Made by a program: the position numbers and the translations under genes
Shown here: piece by piece, positions 17,437-25,337 of the stretch
Numbering within the stretch: the first letter of the stretch is position 1
How the letters are laid out: the number at the start of each line of letters is the position of its first letter
The notes under the pieces: generated by a model
Told to the model about the DNA's origin: nothing
What the model saw: only the letters and a program-made list of their open reading frames with translations
The model's database searches: none
NCBI GenBank assembly: GCA_028868735.1
Contig: JAGWTW010000030.1
Location: forward strand, 1 to 35,935
Direction: 5' to 3'
From: Hyphomicrobiales bacterium
Lineage (GTDB): Bacteria > Pseudomonadota > Alphaproteobacteria > Rhizobiales > Beijerinckiaceae
DNA: 35,935 nucleotides

Positions 17437-17500
17437 TGGCCGCCACGGCCGTATTGCGTTTTAACAGTTCCGCAAGGGGAGACAGCCCAGTATTGGGCAT

Positions 17501-17520
17501 CCGGCGGCCAATTTCGCCGG
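17501..17520 (+). promoter_or_regulatory. Leader hairpin before flp2
   Basis: CCGGCG (17501-17506) pairs with CGCCGG (17515-17520) around an 8-nt loop. It ends 19 nt before the flp2 ATG, matching the position of the flp1 leader hairpin. The following bases CTGGAGCATGTCATGAA differ from flp1 at one position only. A smaller dyad, GCCCA/TGGGC, lies at 17485-17498. Confidence 0.45.
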
Positions 17521-17538
17521 CGCCAGCTGGAGCATGTC

Positions 17539-17700
17539 ATGAAGATTGCTTTTCGCTTTTTGAAAGACGAGGCCGGCGCGACCTCGATCGAATATTCGCT
17601 GATCGCCGCCCTCATCGGCGTCGTGATCATCACGGCCGTTACGAAGCTCGGCACGAACCTCTCGCAGAAGTTCGACAATATCGCCGGCAACGTGACCTAG
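17539..17700 (+). CDS. Flp-type major pilin 2
   Basis: A 53-aa prepilin. Leader MKIAFRFLKDEAG, cleavage at G13/A14, mature protein starting ATSIEYSLIAALIGVVII with the Flp Glu5-Tyr6 pair. It is a paralogue of the pilin at 17174. A 90-nt coding stretch (17584-17673) has only two base differences from flp1, both silent, while the leader peptide has diverged. The ATG at 17539 is preceded by CTGGAGC; an ATG at 17534 is out of frame. A strong terminator follows the stop, so pilin mRNA can be made in excess over the assembly genes downstream. Confidence 0.93.
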   Translation: MKIAFRFLKDEAGATSIEYSLIAALIGVVIITAVTKLGTNLSQKFDNIAGNVT

Positions 17701-17725
17701 TACAGTTTCGTTCGTCGACCGAAAG

Positions 17726-17757
17726 CGGCCCCGACCCTGTCGGGGCCGTTTTCTTTT
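17726..17757 (+). terminator. Strong intrinsic terminator after flp2
   Basis: A perfect 10-bp stem, CGGCCCCGAC (17726-17735) and GTCGGGGCCG (17739-17748), with a 3-nt loop is followed by TTTTCTTTT. It separates the abundant pilin transcript from the cpaA-to-tadC genes. Confidence 0.92.
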
Positions 17758-17768
17758 GTCCGAACGCC

Positions 17769-17778
17769 GTTAGTTAAC
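17769..17778. promoter_or_regulatory. GTTAGTTAAC motif upstream of cpaA
   Basis: This is the inverted copy of the 10-mer upstream of flp2, located 61 nt before the cpaA start and just after the flp2 terminator. It is a candidate operator for the assembly operon; no regulator is identified. Confidence 0.35.
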
Positions 17779-17839
17779 GAAGGATCAATCGCAAGCGCGT
17801 AATGTCGCGCTCCGATATTCCGGCATTGGGAAGCGTTAC

Positions 17840-18346
17840 ATGCTCGATCTCGCGGTTCTCGTCATTTTTCCGGGCCTCATGGTCTTCGCCGCCATCTCGG
17901 ACATGTTGACGATGACGATCCCGAACCGGGTGTCGCTCGTCCTGATCGCCGCATTCTTCCTGCTTGCGCCGTTCATGGGCCTGTCCTGGTCGACGGTCGG
18001 CTGGCACGTCGCCGCCGGCCTTCTCGTGCTGGTCGTCACTTTCATGCTGTTCAATTTCGGTTGGGTGGGCGGCGGCGACGCCAAGCTCGCCGCGGCGACC
18101 GCGCTCTGGCTCGGTTTTCCGACCCTCCCGCGCTACGCGGTGCTGGCCGCCATCATCGGCGGCGTGATCACGCTCGGCTTGCTGCAATTGCGCCGGTTCG
18201 ATCTGCCCGAATCCTGGCAGAACAAAAACTGGATGCTGCGGCTTCATGACAGCAAGGTGGGAATTCCTTACGGCATCGCGCTCGCGATCGCCGGTCTGAT
18301 CGTCTATCCCGACAGCGCTATATGGTTGGCTGCAAAGGCGATTTGA
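17840..18346 (+). CDS. cpaA: CpaA/TadV prepilin peptidase
   Basis: A 168-aa polytopic inner-membrane aspartic peptidase (A24 family) that removes the leader from Flp and TadE prepilins. The catalytic aspartates are seen as SDMLTMTIPN (Asp21) and WVGGGDAKL (Asp80, GxGD motif). About four to five hydrophobic segments surround them. It is the short, TadV-like form without the N-terminal methylase domain of PilD. The ATG at 17840 lies 139 nt after flp2 and beyond its terminator, so it probably has its own promoter near the GTTAGTTAAC motif. Confidence 0.92.
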   Translation: MLDLAVLVIFPGLMVFAAISDMLTMTIPNRVSLVLIAAFFLLAPFMGLSWSTVGWHVAAGLLVLVVTFMLFNFGWVGGGDAKLAAATALWLGFPTLPRYAVLAAIIGGVITLGLLQLRRFDLPESWQNKNWMLRLHDSKVGIPYGIALAIAGLIVYPDSAIWLAAKAI

Positions 18347-18387
18347 GGACAAGCCGAATTCGTATTTCGATCGAATTGAACAGAATC

Positions 18388-18395
18388 GGTTAACC
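18388..18395. promoter_or_regulatory. GGTTAACC palindrome upstream of cpaB
   Basis: A perfect 8-bp palindrome lies in the 116-nt gap between cpaA and cpaB, followed at once by TTAATTTG in an A+T-rich stretch. It shares the GTTAAC core with sites upstream of flp1, flp2, cpaA and tadD. It may mark an internal promoter of the operon. Weak evidence. Confidence 0.3.
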
Positions 18396-18462
18396 TTAAT
18401 TTGACGTTTCGCTGATCAAATCCGACCCATCGATAAGCGTTCCAGCTTCGGGTCGGGTGGTC

Positions 18463-19275
18463 ATGAAGAAATCCCAAATGGCAGGAGTGGGCGTAGCTCT
18501 GGCGGCAGGCGTCGCCGCCTACGCGCTCATGCCCTCGGCGCCGCCGCCGCAAGTGCAGACGGTGCAGACGCAAGCCCCCGTCATCGAGAACGACGACGTT
18601 CTCGTCGCCGCAAGCGCGCTCGAATACGGGACGACTCTCGGCGAGAATTCCGTACGCTGGCAGACGTGGCCCAAATCGAGCCCGATCGCCGGCGTCATAC
18701 GCAAGAGCGCTGTGCCGAACGCGATCGCCGAACTCAAGGGATCGGTCGTCCGCGGTCAGTTCCTGGCTGACGAACCCATCAGACGCGAGCGCCTGGTCAA
18801 GGGGCCGTCCGCAGGTCTGATGTCGACCCTCGTCTCGCCCGGCAAACGCGCCGTCGCGATCAACATCGATTCGAGCGGCGCCTCGAGCGCGGGCAATTTC
18901 ATCCTGCCGAACGACCACGTCGATATCCTGCGCACGTCCCGCGACGAGGATGCGGTGAAGGCGGGCCAGGGCGACACCTTCGTCACCGAGACGATCCTTC
19001 GCAACGTCAAGGTTCTCGCCATCGGACCGAACGTGCAGACGGAAAATGGAAAGTCTGTCGTGGCGGGGTCCAACGCCACGCTCGAACTCGATCCGCGGCA
19101 GGCCGAGTTCATCATCCAGGCGCAGCGCAGCGGCCAGCTCTCGCTCGTCCTGCGCAACATGACGGACGCGATCCAGGATCCCGCCGCCACCGACGTCCAG
19201 CCCGACGCCAAGCCCGACGATCGCGCTCTGACCATCATTCGCTTCGGCATCGCTTCGTCCGCGAGGGCGAAATGA
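18463..19275 (+). CDS. cpaB: CpaB/RcpC pilus assembly protein
   Basis: A 270-aa protein with one N-terminal membrane segment (AGVGVALAAGVAAYALM) and a proline-rich linker. A SAF-like domain follows: DDVLVAASALEYGTTLGENSVRWQTWP, then VVRGQFLADEPI. The RcpC/CpaB core contains GKRAVAINIDSS...FILPNDHVDIL and ATLELDPRQAEFIIQAQRSGQLSLVLRN. It is thought to act in the periplasm with the secretin CpaC. ATG 18463 is used; a GTG two codons upstream is possible. The stop overlaps the cpaC start in an ATGA junction, so the two are translationally coupled. Confidence 0.92.
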   Translation: MKKSQMAGVGVALAAGVAAYALMPSAPPPQVQTVQTQAPVIENDDVLVAASALEYGTTLGENSVRWQTWPKSSPIAGVIRKSAVPNAIAELKGSVVRGQFLADEPIRRERLVKGPSAGLMSTLVSPGKRAVAINIDSSGASSAGNFILPNDHVDILRTSRDEDAVKAGQGDTFVTETILRNVKVLAIGPNVQTENGKSVVAGSNATLELDPRQAEFIIQAQRSGQLSLVLRNMTDAIQDPAATDVQPDAKPDDRALTIIRFGIASSARAK

Positions 19276-20783
19276 TCGCTGCTGGCCGCACCCAACGCGC
19301 CTTGCGCGGAATCGGATTGTTCGACATGCGCAGATTTGCCAAACGGATTGCGATCGGCGGAGTACTGGCGGCGCTGGCGCTGACGGCGCCGGCCGGCGGC
19401 GTCAGCGCGCAGCCCGTGGGCGTCGAACCCGCCTCGGCCGCCATGTTCGCCAAGCGAATTTCGCTGGGCGTCGGACGCACCATCATTCTGGACCTGCCCG
19501 CAGACGCCAGCGAGATCGTCGTCGGCGATCCCAAGGTGGCGAATGCGATCGTGCGCTCCACGCGCAAACTTTACATCATGGGATTGGCGTCCGGACAGAC
19601 GACCATCCTGGCGCTCGATCACGCCGGCCGGCAGATCGCCAATATCGAGATGAATATCGGCCGCGACCTCGACCAGCTCGACAAGCTGCTGAAGGCGGCG
19701 CTGCCGCGAACCAAGATCGTCGCCAAGCAGGTCAGCGATTCCGTCGTCCTCACGGGCGAAGCTTCCTCCTCCGGCGAAGCGGCGACCGCGCTGGATATTG
19801 CGAAAGCCTACGTGTCGCGCGTGAGCGGCGCCGCGCCGGGCGCGGCTGCCGGCGGCGCGGGCGGTGACGGCGCGGTCGTCAACGCGATCACGATCCGCAG
19901 TCAGGAGCAGGTGATGGTCAAGCTGACCATCGCCGAGGTCCAGCGCACGATCCTCAAGCAGCTCGGCGTGTCGACCTCTTCGACCGGCGATACGATCCTC
20001 AAGACCACCTGGGCGACGCTCACGCAGCAGAATGCGTTCGGCCTCAACGGCCAGCTCGGCAACAGCGGGCTCACCATCCCGCTCGGCAACAGCCTCAGCG
20101 CGACCCTCAGCGCCTTCGAACGCTACGGCGTGTCCAGAACGCTCGCCGAGCCGACCGTGACCGCGGTTTCCGGCGAGGCGGCGAAATTCACGGTAGGCGG
20201 CGAATTGCCGGTTCCCGCCAACTCCGCCTGCTCGACCAGCCTCGGCGTGACGACCTGCCAGAACACCGTGACCTTCAAGCCCTACGGCGTCACGCTCAAC
20301 ATGACGCCGGTTGTCATCGGCGAAGGCCGCATCCTGCTGCGCATAGCGACCGAGGTGACCGAGGTCGACACCACGCAGACGGTGACGATCAATTCGATCT
20401 CCGTGCCCGGCTTCCGCACGCGCAAGCACGAGACGACGGTCGAACTTCCCTCGGGCGGCTCGATCGCAACGGCCGGCCTCATCACCAACAATTCGAAGCA
20501 TTCGATCACGGGCCTGCCCGGTCTCCTCAACCTGCCGATCCTCGGCGCATTGTTCCGGTCGCGCGACTACCAGCGTCAGGAAACCGAACTGATGATCATC
20601 GTGACGCCGTATATCGCGCACTCCGTAAGCCCTGGCGACGTCTCGCGACCCGACGACGGATTCGCCGACGCGACCGACATGCAGGGCGTTCTGCTCGGAC
20701 GTGTGAACCGGCTCTATTCGTCGCGGTCCAATCCCCAGGCTGTGCAGAACTGGAAGGGACGTTTCGGTTTCATCCAGGACTGA
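19272..20783 (+). CDS. cpaC: CpaC/RcpA secretin
   Basis: A 503-aa outer-membrane channel subunit. The N-terminus has a signal peptide (MRRFAKRIAIGGVLAALALTAP...VSAQ, residues 19-47 in this model). It is followed by the pilus N-domain (ISLGVGRTIILDLPADASEIVVGDPKVAN), a BON-like region and the secretin domain, with VSRTLAEPTVTAVSGEAAKFTVGGELP, GVTLNMTPVV, and SITGLPGLLNLPILGALFRS followed by ETELMIIVTPYI. The CSTSLGVTTC segment gives a likely disulfide loop. The ATG at 19272 overlaps the cpaB stop and has GAGGGCGAA upstream. An ATG at 19326 would start right at the signal peptide and is a serious alternative. Confidence 0.94.
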   Translation: MIAAGRTQRALRGIGLFDMRRFAKRIAIGGVLAALALTAPAGGVSAQPVGVEPASAAMFAKRISLGVGRTIILDLPADASEIVVGDPKVANAIVRSTRKLYIMGLASGQTTILALDHAGRQIANIEMNIGRDLDQLDKLLKAALPRTKIVAKQVSDSVVLTGEASSSGEAATALDIAKAYVSRVSGAAPGAAAGGAGGDGAVVNAITIRSQEQVMVKLTIAEVQRTILKQLGVSTSSTGDTILKTTWATLTQQNAFGLNGQLGNSGLTIPLGNSLSATLSAFERYGVSRTLAEPTVTAVSGEAAKFTVGGELPVPANSACSTSLGVTTCQNTVTFKPYGVTLNMTPVVIGEGRILLRIATEVTEVDTTQTVTINSISVPGFRTRKHETTVELPSGGSIATAGLITNNSKHSITGLPGLLNLPILGALFRSRDYQRQETELMIIVTPYIAHSVSPGDVSRPDDGFADATDMQGVLLGRVNRLYSSRSNPQAVQNWKGRFGFIQD

Positions 20784-20804
20784 GCGCAGAAGGAACAGTG
20801 TGAA

Positions 20805-21560
20805 ATGGCAAGTCGCTTTCAACTCCGTCCGTGTCGCGTTCCGGCCGCATCCGCCCGGCCGCGCGGCCTTCTGGCTGTCGCGCTCGTCGCGGGCGCCGTT
20901 TCGCTCGCCGGTTGCGGTACGAACCGGGTCCTGACGGACAACGATCGCGGGTCGGACGCCCGGCTTCGGCATCCGATTGCGCTGGTCCAGCAGCCCTATT
21001 CGCTCGACCTGTTCCCGGCCCAGGCGGCCGGCGAACTCGACGTGCGCTCGGCGAACCAGATCGCCGCGTTCGCCGAGCGGTATCGCCGTCTCGGCCAGGG
21101 AACGATCTCCATGCTCGTGCCGCGCGCCGGCCAGCGTCAGCTGGTCGACGGACGCACGCTGGACCAGATCAGGCGGGAACTGGCGCGCGACGGCGCCGTC
21201 ACGTCGGTGACCCTCACGCATTATCCGATCCAGAACCCCGCGCTCGCCTCGCCCGTACGCCTGTCGTTCGACGGCCTGCGCGCTTCCGTGACCCACCGTT
21301 GCGGCGACTGGCCGAGCGACCTTGCTTCGGGGTCGACCAACAGGGGCTGGGATAACAAGACGTACTGGAATTTCGGCTGCGCCAGCCAGGCCATGCTCGC
21401 CGCGCAGGCCGCCGATCCGCGCGATATCGCCGATCCGCAGGGCGAGACCCCCGCGGATGCGACGATGCGCATGCGCGCGATCGACAAGGTTCGCAAGGGA
21501 GCCGATCCGGCTACGGCCTGGACGACCAAGAACAGCAACATTGGCAGTGTCGGGAACTGA
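20805..21560 (+). CDS. cpaD: CpaD pilus assembly lipoprotein
   Basis: A 251-aa exported lipoprotein. Basic N-terminus, hydrophobic LLAVALVAGAVS, then lipobox LAGC with Cys37. The mature part contains RHPIALVQQPYSLDLFP, a standard CpaD feature, and ends with RCGDWPSDL and NFGCASQAMLAAQAADPRDIADPQ, also diagnostic. It probably resides at the outer membrane and supports the secretin. AAGGAA precedes the ATG. The gene is 21 nt after cpaC and 5 nt before cpaE. Confidence 0.93.
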   Translation: MASRFQLRPCRVPAASARPRGLLAVALVAGAVSLAGCGTNRVLTDNDRGSDARLRHPIALVQQPYSLDLFPAQAAGELDVRSANQIAAFAERYRRLGQGTISMLVPRAGQRQLVDGRTLDQIRRELARDGAVTSVTLTHYPIQNPALASPVRLSFDGLRASVTHRCGDWPSDLASGSTNRGWDNKTYWNFGCASQAMLAAQAADPRDIADPQGETPADATMRMRAIDKVRKGADPATAWTTKNSNIGSVGN

Positions 21561-21565
21561 CGAAA

Positions 21566-22834
21566 ATGGATGATCTCGAGCCGAAGTCGACGTCTGCGAC
21601 CGACCAACCGGCGCTCATCATGCCGGTTCCGCGCATATCCATGCAGGCGTTTTGCGAAACGCCGGACGTCGCTTCCCTGATCTCGGACGCGGCCAGCGAT
21701 CGACGCATGGACAAGGCCCACGTCAAGGTTCACATGGGCGGCGCATCTGCGGCGATCGAGGCCTACAGGACGGCCCCGACGCCCAACCTCATCGTTCTGG
21801 AGGCGGGCGGCGACCGCGCCAAGCTGCACGCCGATCTCGACGAGCTCGCGCAGTTCTGCGACGCCGGCACGAAAGTGGTCGTCATCGGGCGCACCAACGA
21901 CATTAGTCTCTACCGTGAGCTCATGTCGCGCGGGATCAGCGAATATATGGTCACGCCGTTCAGCGTGCTCGACTTCGTCCGCCACATATCCCAGCTCTAT
22001 AACGGCGATGGCGCCGCGCCGCTCGGTCGAATGCTCGCATTCGTCGGCGCCAAGGGCGGCGTCGGCGCTTCGACTGTCGCCCATAACGTCGCCTGGTCGA
22101 TCGCGCGCGAGCTCGAGATCCAGACCGTCATCGCGGATATGGACATCGCCTACGGCACGGCCGGTCTGGACTTCAATCAGGATCCGCCGCAAGGCATCGC
22201 CGACGCCGTGCTCGCTCCCGATCGCCTCGACGCCAACATGATCGATCGCTTGTTGTCGAAATGCACCGATCATCTGAGCCTGCTTGCTGCGTCCGCGACG
22301 CTGGAGCGCACATATGATTTCGAAGAGAACGCCTTCGATATGATCTTCGACATCCTGCGCGCGACGATTCCGTGCATCGTCCTGGATGTGCCGCATACCT
22401 GGAACGCCTGGTCGAAAAGGGTTCTGACCGGCGCCGACGACGTCGTCGTCGTCGCGTCCCCCGATCTCGCCAATCTCCGAAACACCAAGGGACTGCTCGA
22501 CGTTCTGCGCGCCGCGCGGCCGAACGATCACAAGCCGAAACTCGTGCTGAACAACGTCGGCATGCTGAAGCGTCCGGAGATCGAACTGAGCGACTTCGCC
22601 GCCGCCGTCGAAGCCGACCCGATCGGCGTCATTCCATTCGACGCCAAACTCTTCGGGACGGCGACGAACAACGGCCAGATGATCGGCGAGGTGGAAGCCG
22701 CCAGCAAGACAGCCGAAATTCTCGCCGAGATCGGACGGACGATGATGGGCCGCGCCGAGGTGAAAAAGGCCAAGAAAACGCTTCCGCTGCTCGATCCGAT
22801 CATGTCGCGCTTCATCAAGCGGAAGGCATCGTAA
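21566..22834 (+). CDS. cpaE: CpaE/TadZ pilus localisation ATPase
   Basis: A 422-aa protein. An N-terminal receiver-like domain (to about residue 150, with LIVLEAGGD and TKVVVIGRTND) is followed by a MinD/ParA-type domain. The deviant Walker A is GAKGGVGAST (161-170). It keeps the signature Lys163, but the usual P-loop Lys is Ala168. DMDIAYGTAGLDFN follows as the A'-like motif and CIVLDVPH as Walker B. TadZ/CpaE proteins mark the pole or site where the pilus is built, and variant P-loops are common in this family. Only 5 nt separate it from cpaD, and 38 nt from cpaF. Confidence 0.93.
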   Translation: MDDLEPKSTSATDQPALIMPVPRISMQAFCETPDVASLISDAASDRRMDKAHVKVHMGGASAAIEAYRTAPTPNLIVLEAGGDRAKLHADLDELAQFCDAGTKVVVIGRTNDISLYRELMSRGISEYMVTPFSVLDFVRHISQLYNGDGAAPLGRMLAFVGAKGGVGASTVAHNVAWSIARELEIQTVIADMDIAYGTAGLDFNQDPPQGIADAVLAPDRLDANMIDRLLSKCTDHLSLLAASATLERTYDFEENAFDMIFDILRATIPCIVLDVPHTWNAWSKRVLTGADDVVVVASPDLANLRNTKGLLDVLRAARPNDHKPKLVLNNVGMLKRPEIELSDFAAAVEADPIGVIPFDAKLFGTATNNGQMIGEVEAASKTAEILAEIGRTMMGRAEVKKAKKTLPLLDPIMSRFIKRKAS

Positions 22835-22872
22835 CAACCCAGCGTATTGGCCGACGGCCCGGGAGAAATTGA

Positions 22873-24312
22873 ATGTTCGGCAAACGGCCGACTTTTGGAG
22901 GCGGGGCTGCACCGAAGGCGGCGGCGGCCGCGCCGGTCGAACAGCGATCGCAATCGGCGCCGGCTTCCGGCGCAAAGGGCGGCGGCGCGATGGCGCCGGT
23001 CGCCGCGCCCCAGCCGGAAGTTCGCAGATCCGACGAATATTACATTACGAAGAGCATGATCTTCGGAGCGCTGATCGAGGCGATCGACCTCGCGCAGCTC
23101 TCGAAGCTCGAGCCGGATAGCGCGCGCGAAGAAATTCGCGATATCGTCAACGAGATCATCTCGATCAAGAACGTCGTCATGTCGATCTCCGAGCAGGAAG
23201 AACTGCTCGAGGATATCTGCAACGACGTTCTCGGCTATGGTCCGCTCGAGCCGCTGCTCGCGCGCGACGATATCGCCGATATCATGGTCAATGGCGCTCT
23301 GAAGACCTACATCGAAGTCGCCGGCAAGATACAATTGACCAGCATCCGTTTCCGCGACAACGCGCAGCTGATGAATATCTGCCAGCGTATCGTCAGTCAG
23401 GTCGGCCGTCGCGTCGACGAGGCCTCTCCGATCTGCGACGCGCGTCTGGCCGACGGTTCTCGCGTCAACGTCATCGCGCCCCCGCTCGCGATCGACGGGC
23501 CCGCTCTGACGATTCGTAAGTTTCGCAAGGACAAGCTGACGCTCGATCAGCTGGTGAACTACAATTCGGTCTCCGAACCCGGCGGCGAACTTCTCAAGAT
23601 CATCGGCCGCGTCCGCTGCAATACGCTGATATCCGGCGGCACGGGTTCCGGAAAGACGACGCTGCTCAACTGCCTGACCAATTACATCGACAGCGACGAG
23701 CGCGTCATCACCTGCGAGGACGCGGCCGAATTGCAGTTGCAGCAGCCGCACGTGGTGCGTCTCGAGACGAGGCCGCCTAACCTCGAGGGAACCGGCGCCG
23801 TCACGATGCGCGATCTGGTCAAGAACTGCCTGCGTATGCGGCCCGAACGCATTATCGTCGGCGAAGTTCGCGGACCGGAGGCGTTCGATCTCCTGCAAGC
23901 GATGAACACGGGTCACGACGGCTCGATGGGAACGCTCCACGCAAACTCGCCGCGCGAGGCGCTCAGCCGTCTCGAATCCATGATCACGATGGGCGGCTTC
24001 TCGCTGCCTGCGCGCACCATTCGCGAGATGATCGTCTCTTCCGTCGACGTCATCGTGCAGGCCGCGCGCCTGCGCGACGGGTCGCGGCGCATTACGCACA
24101 TTACGGAAGTCATGGGCCTGGAAGGCGATGTCATCATCACCCAGGATCTGCTCGTCTACCATATCGTGGGCGAGGACGCGAACGGCAAGTTGATCGGACG
24201 TCACCGCTCGTCGGGCGTCGGCAAGCCGCGGTTCTGGGAGCGCGCGAAATATTACGGCGAAGAGGAGCGGCTTGCGGCCGCGCTCGACGCTTCCGATCCC
24301 CTGGAGCAATGA
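22873..24312 (+). CDS. cpaF: CpaF/TadA pilus motor ATPase
   Basis: A 479-aa cytoplasmic secretion ATPase. After a low-complexity Ala/Gly/Pro N-terminus (to about residue 50) come the N-terminal domain ([26 protein letters not shown]) and the RecA-like core. Walker A is GGTGSGKTT (255-263), the Asp box is CEDAAELQL, Walker B is RIIVGEVRG (Glu331), and the His box is [11 protein letters not shown] (His348, His356). It hydrolyses ATP to drive pilus extension, and in Tad systems probably retraction too, through TadB/TadC. GGGAGAAA precedes the ATG. It is the best-conserved gene of the locus. Confidence 0.96.
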   Translation: MFGKRPTFGGGAAPKAAAAAPVEQRSQSAPASGAKGGGAMAPVAAPQPEVRRSDEYYITKSMIFGALIEAIDLAQLSKLEPDSAREEIRDIVNEIISIKNVVMSISEQEELLEDICNDVLGYGPLEPLLARDDIADIMVNGALKTYIEVAGKIQLTSIRFRDNAQLMNICQRIVSQVGRRVDEASPICDARLADGSRVNVIAPPLAIDGPALTIRKFRKDKLTLDQLVNYNSVSEPGGELLKIIGRVRCNTLISGGTGSGKTTLLNCLTNYIDSDERVITCEDAAELQLQQPHVVRLETRPPNLEGTGAVTMRDLVKNCLRMRPERIIVGEVRGPEAFDLLQAMNTGHDGSMGTLHANSPREALSRLESMITMGGFSLPARTIREMIVSSVDVIVQAARLRDGSRRITHITEVMGLEGDVIITQDLLVYHIVGEDANGKLIGRHRSSGVGKPRFWERAKYYGEEERLAAALDASDPLEQ

Positions 24313-24331
24313 GCCGAGGGAGATCGCGACA

Positions 24332-25309
24332 GTGAACAGTCATACCCTCATCTTCGTCGGACTGATGATGCTCGCGGCATCGAGCATCTTCTACGTGTTC
24401 GTCTATCCCTATCTCTCCGGTCAGGTCGCCGCCGAGAAGCGCCAGGCGCAGTTCAAGCAGGGCAAGGCGGCCAAGCGCGCCAACGAGCGCGTGATCGATC
24501 AAAACAAGCGCCGGCAGCAGATTCTCGAAAGCGTCAAGGACATCGAAACCGACACGCGCAAGAAAAAGAATACGCTTCAGTCCAAGATCTTCCAGGCCGG
24601 TTTGAAGATCGACGTGCGCAAGTTCATAATTCTTTCCGGCTTGCTCGGAATTGTGGTCGCGGTAGTGATCGGGATCGCCAATCAGAATCCCCTGATCGGC
24701 GTCGGCGCCGGCGTCGTCGTCGGTCTCGGTTTGCCGCGATGGATCCTGTCGTTCCTCGCCAAACGGCGCCTGACCAAGTTCCTCGCGGAATTCCCGGTCG
24801 CCGTCGAGATCATCATTCGCGGCGTCAAGGCGGGTCTTCCGCTCGGGCAATGCCTTCACATTATTGCCGGCGAGGCGAATGAGCCGGTCCGCAGCGAGTT
24901 CCGCAAGATCGTCGAATCGCTTTCGATCGGCCTTTCCGTCGGCGAGGCGATCGAGCGTTTGCCGGAGAGCATGCCGGTCGCGGAAGCGAATTTCTTCTCG
25001 ATCGTGATCAACCTGCAGCAGAAATCCGGCGGCAATCTCGCCGAGGCGCTCGGCAACCTCGCGCGCCTGTTGCGCGATCGCAGGAAGATGAAGCTGAAGG
25101 TCGCCGCGCTTTCGTCCGAATCCAAGGCGTCTGCGGCGATCATCGCGGCGCTGCCGTTCTTCGTCGCCGGTCTCGTCTATTTTTCCGCGCCTTCCTACAT
25201 CATGCTGCTGTTCACCACCCAGACCGGCCACATGGTTCTCGGCGCATCGGCCTGCTGGATGGCGGTCGGCGTCTTCGTCATGAAGCGCATGATCAATTTC
25301 GACTTCTGA
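24332..25309 (+). CDS. tadB: TadB (CpaG) inner-membrane platform protein
   Basis: A 325-aa type II secretion F-domain protein. One N-terminal membrane helix (HTLIFVGLMMLAASSIFYVF) is followed by a basic cytoplasmic stretch, a helix pair at about 100-140 and two C-terminal helices. The F domain contains FLAEFPVAVEIIIRGVKAGL and SGGNLAEALGNLARLLRDR, the usual platform signatures. The start is a GTG at 24332, 19 nt after cpaF, with GAGGGAG upstream. Starting earlier would overlap cpaF and add a non-membrane leader. Confidence 0.92.
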   Translation: MNSHTLIFVGLMMLAASSIFYVFVYPYLSGQVAAEKRQAQFKQGKAAKRANERVIDQNKRRQQILESVKDIETDTRKKKNTLQSKIFQAGLKIDVRKFIILSGLLGIVVAVVIGIANQNPLIGVGAGVVVGLGLPRWILSFLAKRRLTKFLAEFPVAVEIIIRGVKAGLPLGQCLHIIAGEANEPVRSEFRKIVESLSIGLSVGEAIERLPESMPVAEANFFSIVINLQQKSGGNLAEALGNLARLLRDRRKMKLKVAALSSESKASAAIIAALPFFVAGLVYFSAPSYIMLLFTTQTGHMVLGASACWMAVGVFVMKRMINFDF

Positions 25310-25337
25310 CGAGATACAGCGCTTACGGTACGCGACC

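Noticed and set aside
17437..17458. Possible sigma-54 promoter before flp2 (TGGC...TTGC)
   Set aside because: The distance between the GG and GC elements does not match the strict -24/-12 spacing.
18756..21296. Open frame of about 850 codons antisense to cpaB-cpaC-cpaD
   Set aside because: It spans three well-recognised pilus genes and has no recognisable motif.
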